A DNA stretch of 64,000 nt. Source: Patagioenas fasciata. Its lineage: Eukaryota; Chordata; Aves; Columbiformes; Columbidae. The position numbers and the translations under genes are program-made. Below, in pieces: positions 1 through 12,600 of this stretch (the stretch's first letter is position 1; each line of letters opens with the position of its first letter). Location of the stretch: NCBI RefSeq assembly GCF_037038585.1, contig NC_092560.1, positions 63,182,049 through 63,246,048 on the forward strand. Direction: 5' to 3'. A model generated the notes under the pieces. It made no database searches and was not told the DNA's origin. It worked only from the letters and a program-made list of their open reading frames with translations.

Positions 1-3000
1 ATCAGTGGACATCCTAAAATAATCATGAAGGCATTGTTTTCGCAAACAGAAATGTGTATTTCTAGGATTAAAAACAGATTAGCCTTCCAGTGGTAGATAG
101 TGTTTTGATGATGAGTGAGGTTACACTGGTGGAACTGAGTAGAAGCTGTAGCTCCTGGGAATGGGCATTGGGATTTGTACTTCTGAATCAAAGAAAGTGA
201 GTGAAAATAAAACCCAGATTTCTGTAGGCTTGGGAAGGGAAACTCTTGAACTTTGAAGAAAAGATTAATCAATCAGCTGTAACATAGTAGGCAAACAAGC
301 ATTGATGTCAGGGAAATTACAATTAGTAAATTGAAATCTAACTAGGAAAGAATTTCAGTTACGTCAGGGAGAGCTATTCCTCTGTCACCTGGAAAGGCCA
401 ATATATATTCTAGAGTTGATAAAGACGGAGTAAGGTATATGCCAGTTTTAAGTGTCTCTCACTGTATTTTGAAAGAGGAGAGGGAAAGAAAGAAACAAAT
501 GAAGGATATTTATCTGAGATTATCAGAGTGGAGTCTGAAAGTAATGAAGATCATTGAGGCTGAAGGAATGACTTATTGAAAGTAGAGACTGAAGCTCCCT
601 ACTGAATAATTTTAAAGTAATCTTTCAATGAAGTTATGATTTTGATATCCTTTCTCCAAAATTGTTTTATGGCTAGTCTGAGCAAGAAAACAGAAATTAC
701 AATGTTGTGAAGACACATGCCTGTGTCTTTATTAGACTTCTAAGCTCCTGCTGGATGACTGTCAATTAAGGAAAAAATCAGACTGGAACTTCATTTAGCT
801 GTTTCTGTTGAGATTTTGTGTCAAGGGGTACTGCCCCCTACACCCTCCACATCTTCCCAGCTATTTTTACCTCCAAAAAAGAGGTCATATCTGAGGGAAG
901 AGCATTCCCACATTTCAGTTTCTTCCAAACGCAGCTAGTTAACAACTAGAAAAAAAGTCCAGGCATGCTGTCACAGTCTTTTCAACAAAATATACAGTTA
1001 ATTAATAATCTGACGCCTTTTATTGCTAATTAGTGTTTGTGGTTTAGATTTTGGAAAAGATTTCATGATTCTGATACCTGAGGTATGATGAATTAAATTC
1101 AGTTTTGAGACAGATACTTCCAAATGTTTTCAAGCGTATAGTGCTTGAGTGTTTTCAAGCACCAGAAGCTTTATGTAAGTAGGAGTGAGTTGATCTCTTT
1201 CTGAATATTCTATAAAGAGCTACTTCTCTACTTTGTTTTGTTTTGTTTTAATCTCAGCTGGCAGGGTGAGGAGGGAAGCCAAAACCAGAATGTATTCAAC
1301 ACTGATACATGTGCCACTAGCTGTAAGCAGACTAGCTTCAAGTGCGATGCCGATACTGTCTGAACGTAGTGTCCCAAGCGCACACAAAGCAGTTGAGAGT
1401 TACTGCTACTCTTAGTGATAATAACTAAAAATACAATACCTATTATCTAATTCACCTTAATGAACAACGGATAGTAAATATGTCTTGTACTTTGGACATG
1501 AAGAGGATAGACGTCACTCTTTGGCACCTTAGGTATTAAGAAAGCTTGTAGAGCTCTCAATTTTATCCATTTCAATTCTGGTCTGTTTGGGATTGTGAAA
1601 ACTATCAGAGATCATGATCTGATCACTGCCATTACCTTGACTATTTAATGCCATACCTGGACAGATGTTGAAGTAGAACTCCTTGGAGAAAGCTGAGACA
1701 TTCTACAGGCTCAGAAACTTAAGAATGCAGATTTTGGAGCTCGAACCTAAAAACCTAGTTTTAAAATTAGAGATCTTTCTTGCCAGATACCTTCTCAGAT
1801 CAATGATCTTTTAAGGTTTCAGCCTATGTTAGTAACCTAAGCTTATGCTTCCGTTTTCCAGTCTCACAGTGATGATCTAGCAACATTGTCTAGGGAAACA
1901 GCAGAGAATAAGTAACTGTCCGTTTCTGGCAGTCTCCTAAAATGTGAAAGAGTATAAATTATTAGGACGTATCTCCTCAACTGCAGAGCACTGACATACT
2001 CTATAAGTAAAAGTGTAACCTCTCTCATATGTGCACAATGTAGGTCAATGTTCCTTCATGTCAGAGTTAGGTGTGCATTCAGGTATAGCAAATCTCCAGG
2101 CACGTTCATAGCTGAGATGTGTTGTGACTTAAGTTCTGCTACTTAGAGTTCAGAATTGCACTGGGTGAGACTGTACCCTGATTTGTGTATGCTGCAATAC
2201 CATGAGAATCCTTTCAATATTTTCTTCAAACAAAACAAGACAAAAACCCCACACGTTTAAGAAATATGGAAAAAAATAGATCTTGTTTGTTCAGCACAAA
2301 TGCAAATGTATCTCTTACTGTCAGGATTCTAAAAAAAGGAAATCTGACTTTATGAACCTCTTGCATAGAACCTGACTGCCTTTGTGAAATATATTGAACA
2401 CTGAGAGATGGATAAAACTACTTCAGGGTGTAGTGTTTCCTGAATTAGTTGACCTGCTTGGAATTCTTGGAATTCATGGGTAAATATTTGTTTATTTCAT
2501 CTAAAAGAGGAAAATCACAAATAGAGTGGACTGTCGTGGCCAGCAGAAATGGGTCTGCATTTGCATCATCCACAGTTGATTTCATACTTGGATAAAATTT
2601 ATTTACTTCCTTAAGTTAATTTCCCATTTTACTGTGTGGCCAACTGCATAGTTCTTATGGTGAAAACAGAACTGACGGAATTCAGAAGAGAAAATTTCTC
2701 TGAGTACTGATTGGTAAAAAGTCGAAACATTGACCTGTTGAAGAAACCTTTGTCAGTGCTTGGTGTACACAATATTGCAAATATAATCTCTTAGACAAAA
2801 TGCCTGTCTTCAGTGGTTTTGGTGTTTATGCTCGAAATAGAAGATCAAAGTGTAAAAAGCTAATCCAAAGGATAAAACCTTTTGATTATTTTGGTATTAA
2901 CAACTACAATTGGCAAAAACCACAGATCTCTTCCAGAAATTAAAATACTCATGTGATGTGGAAATAGTTGTCAATTCCAAGAAAATAAGATACCTGAGAA

Positions 3001-6000
3001 ATGTGGAAATACTGAATTGATAGGTATTTGCATGGGCCATTCCATTGACTCATGAGTAATTTGGAAATGCCTATGTTGAGATGTTAGGAGAAGCAGTCTC
3101 CCATTTCCTGGGTTTTACAGTCTGGAATTCTGAAACAGGAGCATTGTCAGCAGCAGAAGAAAATTTACTCCTTTGTATTTAGCAAGGATGATAGGAAAAA
3201 ATTGACGCTTGGCACAGTTTACACCACTCACTGCTCTGTCCCGTAAGGAAAATATATTTTTAAATATTACCAGAAGTGACGTTTTGTCACCTTGGACAAG
3301 TTAAACTGGAACTTAAATTCAAATAAGGCATTTATAAGCCTTTCCATCTTCCCTTTTCAAGGACTTCTGATGAGGACCTTGTAGAATGAGTGGAGCATGT
3401 ATAGCAAGGCTCTGGAAGGGTTTGTGTTAATTCATAATCTAGAAGACAAATTGTGATTTTTGATGATTGTGATTGATGCTACCTCTGGCTTCTACATTCA
3501 GTTTAAAGGCAATAAGAATGTATGGAACTGGACATAATTCCTGAAAAGCTGTGTTTTGTAAGAAAGACAGACCATCTCCAGTAAGGCTTCTTCCCTTCAG
3601 AAATTTTAATTCCCTTCAACGTTAATTAATGAAATACCTTATCTGTTTATTTCAAAAGCTGAAGATACTTTTTTTGATTTAACTGATGTTATAGCCCTGT
3701 ACACCTTTTAAAGCTAGCCAGAGTTGTGAAGCAGGTTTGTTAAACCATTCTCTAATGAGTGTCTCTGAAGAAGGAAAACTAATTTCTGTAGCCAGCTTAG
3801 CATTAGAAGGTGAGGGTAGCATTTTGGGGTGACTGTATACAATGAAAACATTTGCAGAGTAATATCCTTGCAGATCAGTGAAGGAGAAGCACATCTTAAC
3901 CTGCTTCCAGATGTGCTTTGGTCACTCATGCTAAAGGAAATTAATACTCCCTCAGCTGCCTTTCTGCCAGTTCATAGTAGGAACATGAGAGAGTAGCCAG
4001 TGTGTTCTCAAGTGTTGCAGTTCATGACCTAAAATTTTACCTTCCTAGGTGTGTAAGGGGTAAACTTTTCCTACCTCTTCTGGTAGGCATGCTGAGCTGT
4101 ATGTAATTAAATGAGCACAGTGACCTCTGACTTGCTTATTCACTTCTAGGGGTCTCAAAGCCTGTTAACAGTAAAAGTGAAAATCCTCTGACAGATTTAA
4201 TACAGGAGTTTGCCTGTGTTTTTTGTGTGGTTCATGCATGAGGGAAAGAGGGGAATGTCTGTTTCCTCAGCTGTCTTCTACAGTGGTTTTCATATCAGTT
4301 CTTATCAGAAGTAAAAACATTCCAGGATTTTGTTTCACCTGGAAGAGCAAAGCTGGGCTTTCCTCCTCTGATCTGGGAAATGCATGTGGGTGATCTTGCT
4401 GCACAAAGTTGTGGGCCCACTTGAAGACTTTAGGTCTATTGGAAATGCATGCAGTGGTTTTGCAGCCCCAGATTTGAGGTTCAAACGTCTTAGTCTGTTC
4501 AGCTATTTAATCCTTGTTGTAAAGTCCCTTTTCCATACCTGCAATTTCTTAAAACCTTGCTCTGCTGTTCTTCACACCTTTTCCACTGTTTGTTTGTTTG
4601 TTTGTTTGTTTTTCTGATGATGATAGGAAAACCAGAACTGTGGTCAGTGTCCAAGGTGTCAGTATCCAGTGGATTTACCTACTGGCAATGCTGATGCATT
4701 TTGTTCTATTTACTTTCAGTGGTTTTGCTTGCCATTGAACTTCTCTCTAATACTTCCATGAAACTAATATTAGCCCCAAGATCTTTTTACCTTTGTAAAG
4801 CTAGGATTATTTTTTCACTTTAGCTCATTGTTTCAAATTTATTTGCAGTGAATTTTATTTGCCATTTAATTGTCCCATCAGTCATTAGTTCCTTTTTATG
4901 TTTTCCTTCTCCAAACAGAAAATAAAAATGGTTCTAATTCTGTATTAGCTATCTGGATAGATGAATTCATGTTCAGGAAGTATTTCAGGAAGTGAAGATT
5001 ATTACCTTTTGTTCTCTGTATCACATTCAGTGTAGTTATAGAAGTAACAACAATTCTTTGTAGGCAGATTTTAACACTTTAAATACTTGACACTGAATTC
5101 TGGTTTCATATAATTGTGTTATTCCACAGGCTTAACATCTAGATCAAGTGATCATTTTGGCGTAATAGCTCTGGTTCTTGTATTTAATAAATATTCTGTT
5201 AGTTCTGTATTCCATGTACAAGGCATACACTAATGGGATGCAAGCCATTTCAAAATGGTTTTGCAGCTTCGATCAGAGTTATGAATCACTGTTCCACAGT
5301 CTTTCTTTATATATGTAACACATGACATTTCTGCCTCTCCTCTAAAAAAGAAGCTTCTGTAGATTGAATGAATAGAAATGTGCACCTGGTATTTGAAGTT
5401 AAAATAATGAGACAAGGTTTTTGAAATGAACTGTGCATGTTCACTACTCAGATGCTCATTTTCTTTTAAGTCCTGCCTACCAAGTATTTCTGCAGGAAAA
5501 AAAAAAAATCCAGAAGCTATTGTTAATCTAGGTAGTACTGTCCAACCTGGACCAACTTACTTGTGTCTTTGAGTGCAGATGTTCACATGCATCCCAGCAT
5601 AGATAATTTATATTTTAGCATATAGAAAATTTACTTGTTTATAGCTATTATAGCCTTAAAGGTGTAGGAACTGAAGACCTTAAGAAAGATTTGGGCACAA
5701 AATTTTTTGTTTTCCAGCTGTGCTTGTCTGAGTGTAAATAACACCTTTCCTAGTAAGCATGCATTGACAGGTTTGTTCTGTGCCTACTCCAGAATACTGC
5801 AAATTCTTGCAGATTAAACCTGTTTGCTTCTCTTTTGTATTTTTTCTAATAGAAAATGGTGTTAGCCAGTTTATGCTCTTTATTCAGCAAGTTTTGAACA
5901 GCAGTACAGGAACTGACAAGGTACTTACTTCATTCTGCTGTCACTGGGAGAAATTAATGGAGTAAACTGTCAGGAAACTGTCTTATTACAGAAAATAACA

Positions 6001-6477
6001 TTTTTCTATTTAGAAAGTTTTCTGAGAAGTTTTGAAGATCAGATACTTGTATCAGGGAAACAATGTAAAATTTGCTAAAATAAATTCCCTAGAGGTTCTA
6101 ATATTTGCGCAATAATTTTTTTTTTTTTTCAAAACATTGCATACGTGAAAGTACATGCAATCTCACTGGCGATTTATAAGGTATTTTTCATGCTAAGCCT
6201 GATGAATGTGTGTGATACTATCACAGTGAATGACTAATTGATAAAGATTTTTCAAGGAGACTTGCAATGACCAGATTACTTGTGATCTCAGACTCAAATT
6301 TCCCATTTGATAAGACAGAAAAAACTCTGATAGACCATGATTTTAATCTGTGAGGTGCACATCACAGCTACTTGCTGTAAAATGCAGTAATTGAAAGGTC
6401 TTTTTAAAAGTGATAAATCATTCAGTAGATTAGCTATTTTTCATCTTCTATTAAAAAAAATTTCCTTATTTTTGCAG
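1..6477 (+). other. RICTOR intron (5' end outside window)
   Basis: I searched for the exon that should precede LYATKH and found none matching the conserved family sequence, so the upstream exon is probably before position 1. Contents: AT-rich unique DNA, a (TTTG)n microsatellite near 4587-4613, and one exon-like segment (5853-5920) discussed separately. No gene, RNA or clear transposon seen. Confidence 0.75.
4587..4613. repeat. (TTTG)n microsatellite
   Basis: About six and a half tandem copies of a TTTG unit in the first RICTOR intron. Simple-sequence repeat with no apparent function. Confidence 0.9.
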
Positions 6478-6642
6478 AGCTGCAGGTTGTATGCAACAAA
6501 ACACTTACGAGTCTTACTGAGAGCGAATGTAGAGTTCTTCAGCAACTGGGGGATTGAGTTACTGGTGACCCAGTTACATGATAAAAATAAAACTATTTCT
6601 TCCGAAGCACTTGATATTCTAGATGAGGCATGTGAAGACAAG
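6478..6642 (+). CDS. RICTOR: RICTOR coding exon 1 of 16 in window
   Basis: Acceptor tttgcag before 6478 and donor AAG|GTGAGC after 6642; 165 nt, phase 0 to phase 0. The peptide contains LYATKHLRVLLRANVEFF and ends DEACEDK, the well-conserved end of the helical-repeat core. The first residues are slightly uncertain because a second AG lies 8 nt further on, but using it would break the frame with an upstream exon ending in phase 0. Confidence 0.95.
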
Positions 6643-9600
6643 GTGAGCATCCTTTCCGTTGTCAGTATCCTTTTGGTATGCTACTCTGTAAGCTGTTCAC
6701 CACCGCTTTACCCCAGTAGCAGAGTTAAAGTATGCAAGAACCTACTGATGGTTTCCTTTCTTGATTGTCATTGATGAATGTCATAATAGCTTATAGACCC
6801 CCTTGCTGAAAATACTGCAGTATTAATGACAAGAAAATGTAGTCTTCTGGATTATGCCTACTTTTAAATATTCAGATTAATTCAGCTATTTTGCACATTG
6901 TAGTCTTTGTGAAGTAATCTATATTTAATGACAAGGTACATAAAGTGCATAATATTATGATGAGGTTAGTACTGTTTGATACTTCCTTTTGTTAAAAACT
7001 TGCTGCTTCATTGCTGGCCGGTTGTTGTAATTGTTGTAGTTCTGAGAATTATATAGCACTCATATATTCCTTATGCATCTTTAATTATTTTAGGCCAATC
7101 TTCATGCCCTTATCCAAATGAAACCAGCTCTTTCTCATCTTGGAGACAAGGGTTTGCTTCTACTCCTAAGGTAAATGTCAAATATGCTGTTCGACTTCAC
7201 ACTGTGGAAACAAAGAAGTGTGTGTTTTTATTCAAATTATGTGATATGTTTTAAGTACTGACTGTCTGATGTTATTTTACAGATTTCTGTCCATCCCAAA
7301 GGGTTTTTCTTATCTAAATGAAAGAGGTTATGTAACAAAACAAATGGAAAAGTGGCAAAAGGTAATGGCATAAATGAAAGTGTACTTGATATTACAAAGG
7401 GGAGGGTATGAATGTGCAGGATTAGAAGGTCAAAGATTCTTAAAAATATTGCATGTTCATATATGTGTGTTGCTAATGCCAATTCATTTATTGCAGCAGT
7501 GACTTAAGATTTTGTTGAAAAAGGTTGACAGGGACTTAGTTCCATAGTTTCTCTGTAAATGCATGCTTTTGATTTACCTGACCTTTTATATCACTTTGAT
7601 ATTTCAGCAAGTATTTGCGAAGTGTAGTGACTTCCTAAAACAGGCTATTGTATAAGATCTTATCTAGAGAAATGTGTAAAAGAGTACTATTTTTTTCAAG
7701 ATACACGTTACTGCCGGTCATTACTAATTAAAGTTAAACCTATAGCTCATGAAGATAGAATTAGCTTATGCTGTTAGGAAATAAATAGAAACACAAAACC
7801 TTTAAGAAAAATGCGTCATTGTTTTTACTAGAATAAAACTGTTCATAAATTATTTTGTTTTCATAATTAATTATAAGTGCTTGTTCTCATTTCTGCTGGC
7901 AGTTTTTTTACTGACTGATAAGCTTGTCACTTCTCTAGGAATACTGAACTGTGTAGTGGTCTGTTTGATTATTCAGGTTAAAATCAGATGTGAAGTATTG
8001 CCTTCTTTCCTTTTTTAACAAATTCACTGAAACATTTATGGTATCAATTGTCAACTCTGAAAACTGACTGTATGTATGAAGTGCAGTAATTTTGGTGAGC
8101 CTCACCTTCAGATCATAAAGAAATTGAACCTCCCTTAATGGGCACTTCAGTAATTCCTTCCTTATAAAGTGCCATACTGTAAAAACGTAAACCACTAAAT
8201 GTATTTTGTCAACATTTGTCTGTCTTCTTTTAGGAATATAACTTAAAGTATGTTGAATTGATTGAAGAACAACTCAATGAAGCACTTACAACATACCGCA
8301 AACCTGTTGATGGTGACAACTATGTTCGTCGGAGCAACCAAAGGTGAATTTGGGAAAAAGTGTGTTTGGGCATAAACAGGCCGGGCTGATCAAGAGAGTT
8401 TTAGACTAGAGTCGATGAGGGAAGGCGATACCAACAGGATTGCAGTAGGTAGACCAAGGGTTGGCATGCTGAGGGTGGCAATGCTAGTGGGAATGTTTAC
8501 ATTGCTCCTGGGAGCATGGAGGGCTCAGGAGCATGTCTGAAATGCTTGTACACCCACACATACAGTATGAGAAACAAACAGCATGAACTGCTCACAGAGC
8601 TGTGATACCATTGGTATTAGCTAGACTTGGTGAAATGAGTCCCAAGACTAGAGTGCTGGGATGGAGGGCACCAGGCTGTTCAGGAGGGGTAAGCAAAACA
8701 GGCGAGGGGGAGTTTTCACACTACATGAGAGGTTTGATTTTACAGCACTTACAGTTAATGATGATGTATTCGGGAGCCTCTGGCTGAGGATTAGGGGGAT
8801 GGGAAACAAAGGAGATATTTTAGTGGGTGTTTACTAATGATTACTAAGGCTGTTAGCACTGATGAGTTGTTCTATGAGCAATTAGGAGAAATCTCTGGAT
8901 TAGTTGCCTTTGTCCTTTGTGGAGACTTCAACTTCCCAGACATCAGCTGGGAATATCACATTGCTGTGATGAGCAGGTCTTGGAAATTCTTGGAGTCATA
9001 GGAGAACTTCTTGTCACGGGTACTCATTGAACCAACTAGGAAACATGCATTCCTAGACTTGCTGTTTGTCAATAGAGAAGGACTTGTGGGAGATGTGATG
9101 GTAGGTGATTGGCCATAGTGATTATGAAATGGTTAACTTTTCAAATTTTCCGTGTAATGAGAAGAAGGGACAGCGGAGTTGCTACCCTGGACTTCAGGAG
9201 AGCAAACTGGAAGCTATTTGGGGAGCTATTTAGTGGAGTGCCCTGAGAATTTGCCTGTAAGGGCTTAAGAGCCCATGAGTGCTGGTCAGTCTTTAAGAAC
9301 CACCTTTTAGAAGCACAGGAGAAGGCAATTCCACTGTGCCGCAAGTCACACAAGTGGGACAGAGCACCAGCTTGGCTGAACAGGAAAATCCTCATGGAGC
9401 TCAAGAGGAAAAGGGAGTTGTATGATCTCTCTAAGCAAGGTCAGGCTTCACAGGAAGATTACAGAGCTGTGGTTTGTATATGCAGGGAGAAGACATGAAA
9501 GGCCAAAGCTCAGTTAGAGTTGAAACTGGGCCGGTGTTGTGTGAGATAACAAGAAGGGCTTCTGTAAGTACATTAATAGTAAGTGGAGGTATAAAGAAAA

Positions 9601-12600
9601 TATTGGACCAATACTTGTTGAAGGTGGTTTTGTGATAATTAGGATGAAGAAGAAGCAGAGCCATTGAATGTGTTTTTACCTCAGTCTTTAATAATACTGA
9701 TAGACCTTGGCCTGCCCAGTCCCCTCAGTTGGAGGACCATAAGTGTGAGAACAGTGACGTTCCATTTGTGGACACTGAAATTGTAAGAGACCAGCTCTAT
9801 CAGCTGAATGTTCAGAAATCCAGGGGGCCTGACAAGATTCATTCCAGAGCACTGAAGGAGCTAACAGATGTTATGGCAGTATCCCTCAAATCATCTGCCA
9901 AAGATTTTGGGAGTCTGTGGATGTCCCTGCTGACTGGAAGCCAGCCAGTCATAATCCAGTCTACAAAAAGGGCCTAAGAGAAGACCCAGGAAGTTAAAGA
10001 CCTGTCAGTGTAACCTCAGTTCCTGGAAAAATTATGGAGAAGATTATACTGGGTACTGTTAAAAGGCATTTAAAGAGTAATGCAATCATCAGGCACAGTC
10101 AGCATGGGTTTACAAAGGGAAAGTCCTGTATAACTCATCTGATATCCTTCTGTGATAAGGTCACCTGCGCAGTGGATGAAGGGAAGGTTGTGGATATATC
10201 TGGATTTTAGTACGACTTTTGGTACTGTCCCTCACAGCATACATCTGGGCAAGTTGTCCAGCTGTGGTATGGGCAGGTTCACAGTGTGCTGAGTGAAGAA
10301 CTGGCTGAAGGGCAGAGCTCAAAGGGTTGAATGAGGCTGGTCATCAGAGGTGTTCCACAGGGCTCAATTTTAGAGCAAGCGCTGTTCATTTTAGATATTA
10401 TCCGGATGGAGGAATTGAATGCACCATTAACAGGTTTGCTGATGATCCCAAACTAGGAGGTGCTGTTGACTTTCTTGAGGGACAAGAAGCCTTGCAGAGA
10501 GATCTGGGTAGATTGGACCACTGGGCAGTCATTAATGGGATGAAATTTAACAAGTCCAACTGTCAGATACTGCATCTGGGACAGAGTAACACCAGGTACA
10601 AGTATAGGCTGGGAGAGGAGGGGCTGGAAAGCAGCCCTGCAGAAAGGGATCTGGGGATGCTGGTCGACAGCAGCTCAACACAATCAGCAGCATGTGCCCT
10701 GGAAGCCAAGAGGACAAACCACATCCTGCAGTGCATCAAACGTGGTATGACCAGCCAGTCAGGAGATGGGATTGTCCCACTGGATTGAGAATTGGTGTGG
10801 ACTCCGTTTGAGGACTGTGTGCAGCTCCAGGCCCCACAGCTGAAGAAGGATGTGAAGGTCATTCAGTGCATCCAGAGGAGAGTAACAGAACTGGTGGAAA
10901 GGCTGGAAGGAATCTCCTATGAGAAGATGCTGAGGACTTTGGGCTTGTCTCTTTTGGAGAAAAGAACCTTAGGGTTAACCTCATTGCTCTCTATAGCTTC
11001 CTGAGGAAGGGAGGTGGAGATAGGGTTGCTGATCTCATTTTCCTGCTATCCAGTGACAGAACATATGGGGATAGTTGAAAACTGTACCAGGGAGGTTTAG
11101 ACTGGATGTCAGGCAGCATTTATTTGCCAAGAAGGTGGTCAAACAGTGGAACAGGCTTTCTGGAGAGATGGTTGATGCCCCAAGCAGGTCAGTATTTAAG
11201 AGGCATTTGGACAAGGCCACTGATAACATGCTTTAACTTCTGATCAGCCCTGGAGTGACTGAGCTGCTGGTCTAGATGGTGATTGTAGGCCCCTTCCAAC
11301 TGAAATAGTTCTGTTCTGTTCTGTTCTATTTTTCTCCAAAATAGTCCTCTTCGTCTGAAAAGTACCAAAAGTAAATAATTGCATTACACATTCTTTTAAA
11401 AGAAAATGTCAGAATTGCTGAGAAAGCATATGATTTCTCTTTCTGCCAGATTACAGCGACCACACGTCTACCTACCGGTTCACCTTTATGGCCAATTGGT
11501 GCACCATAAAACAGGTTGCCATTTATTGGAGTCTCAGGTGAGGATAATAACTATTTACAATTTGAAAGATTTTGAAGAGTACTGTGACCCTCAAATGAAA
11601 TGTTTTAAAAGAGATGGCACTTAAACAGTCATTGCAAATAAGTTGGTTATGCAAGTTTTAAGTCATAAGGACAAAAAAGTTGTGAAGACAGTCTTTGCCA
11701 TCATGTCTCATGTAAAATTCCATCCTGACCATGAAGTATCAGAGAAATATTTCATAACATTATTCTCAAAATGGCTAGCAAAATATTAGCACCAGAAGCA
11801 ACTCAGCAATAGAATTTTTCATTCTGTCTGTGACTGAACTGTGTATTGACAAGTAAAACTGTGTTATCCTTTTATGCATACAAAATGTAGAGATAAGGGA
11901 ATAAAGTCTTCTTTCTAATATCATAAAAAGCTAAGAAAACAAACACTAAGCCAGTTCATAGTTGCTTAAATGAATTCACTTTTAATGTGTGTATGCAAGA
12001 TGATATAATGAGAGTTGAAAAGTTCAAGAGAAAGCTTATATTCCAGTGTGTTAGGCTGATTAATTTGTTATCCTTTTAAAATCTGAATTAGCTTGATGCT
12101 GTCAGTGGTTACATTAACATTTTGTACTTGCATTACCATTGCTATTAATTTATGCTTAGTATTATTCCAGAACTACAACTGTTCATTTTAGAATGCATAC
12201 TTTAAATTTGTACTTTACCTTGTATTAAAAATGCAAAGGAACTTGTTTGACTGAAGTCTCCTTTTCATTTTCAACTGAGTTTGGTTTTTGTTTTTGTTTT
12301 TTTTTCTTCTGTTTTTCTCCTTCAGAGTATTGTTACAGATCTAAGTTACACTATTCGTTCCCCAATGCTGGATAAGTGGGAAGGAATTAAGCAGCTGAAA
12401 GCAGCCCTTTGGGCCTTGGTTAGTAATAGATTTAAAACTTTTTGCAGTTGTTTGAGTTCTGTTTTGATTCTTGATTCTGAAATTACTAAGCAGAATTCCA
12501 TAAAATAGTTGAGAGGTTTTGTCATAAAATGTGTGTGATTTGTCTAAGTTGCCATTCTGCACCCTCCCTGGACTTCCAGTTGAAAATCATTCACTCCATC

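Noticed and set aside
10327..11004. Open frames of 153 and 70 codons that could be taken for a gene.
   Set aside because: They are reverse-transcriptase and C-terminal remains of the CR1 LINE, broken by shifts and stops.
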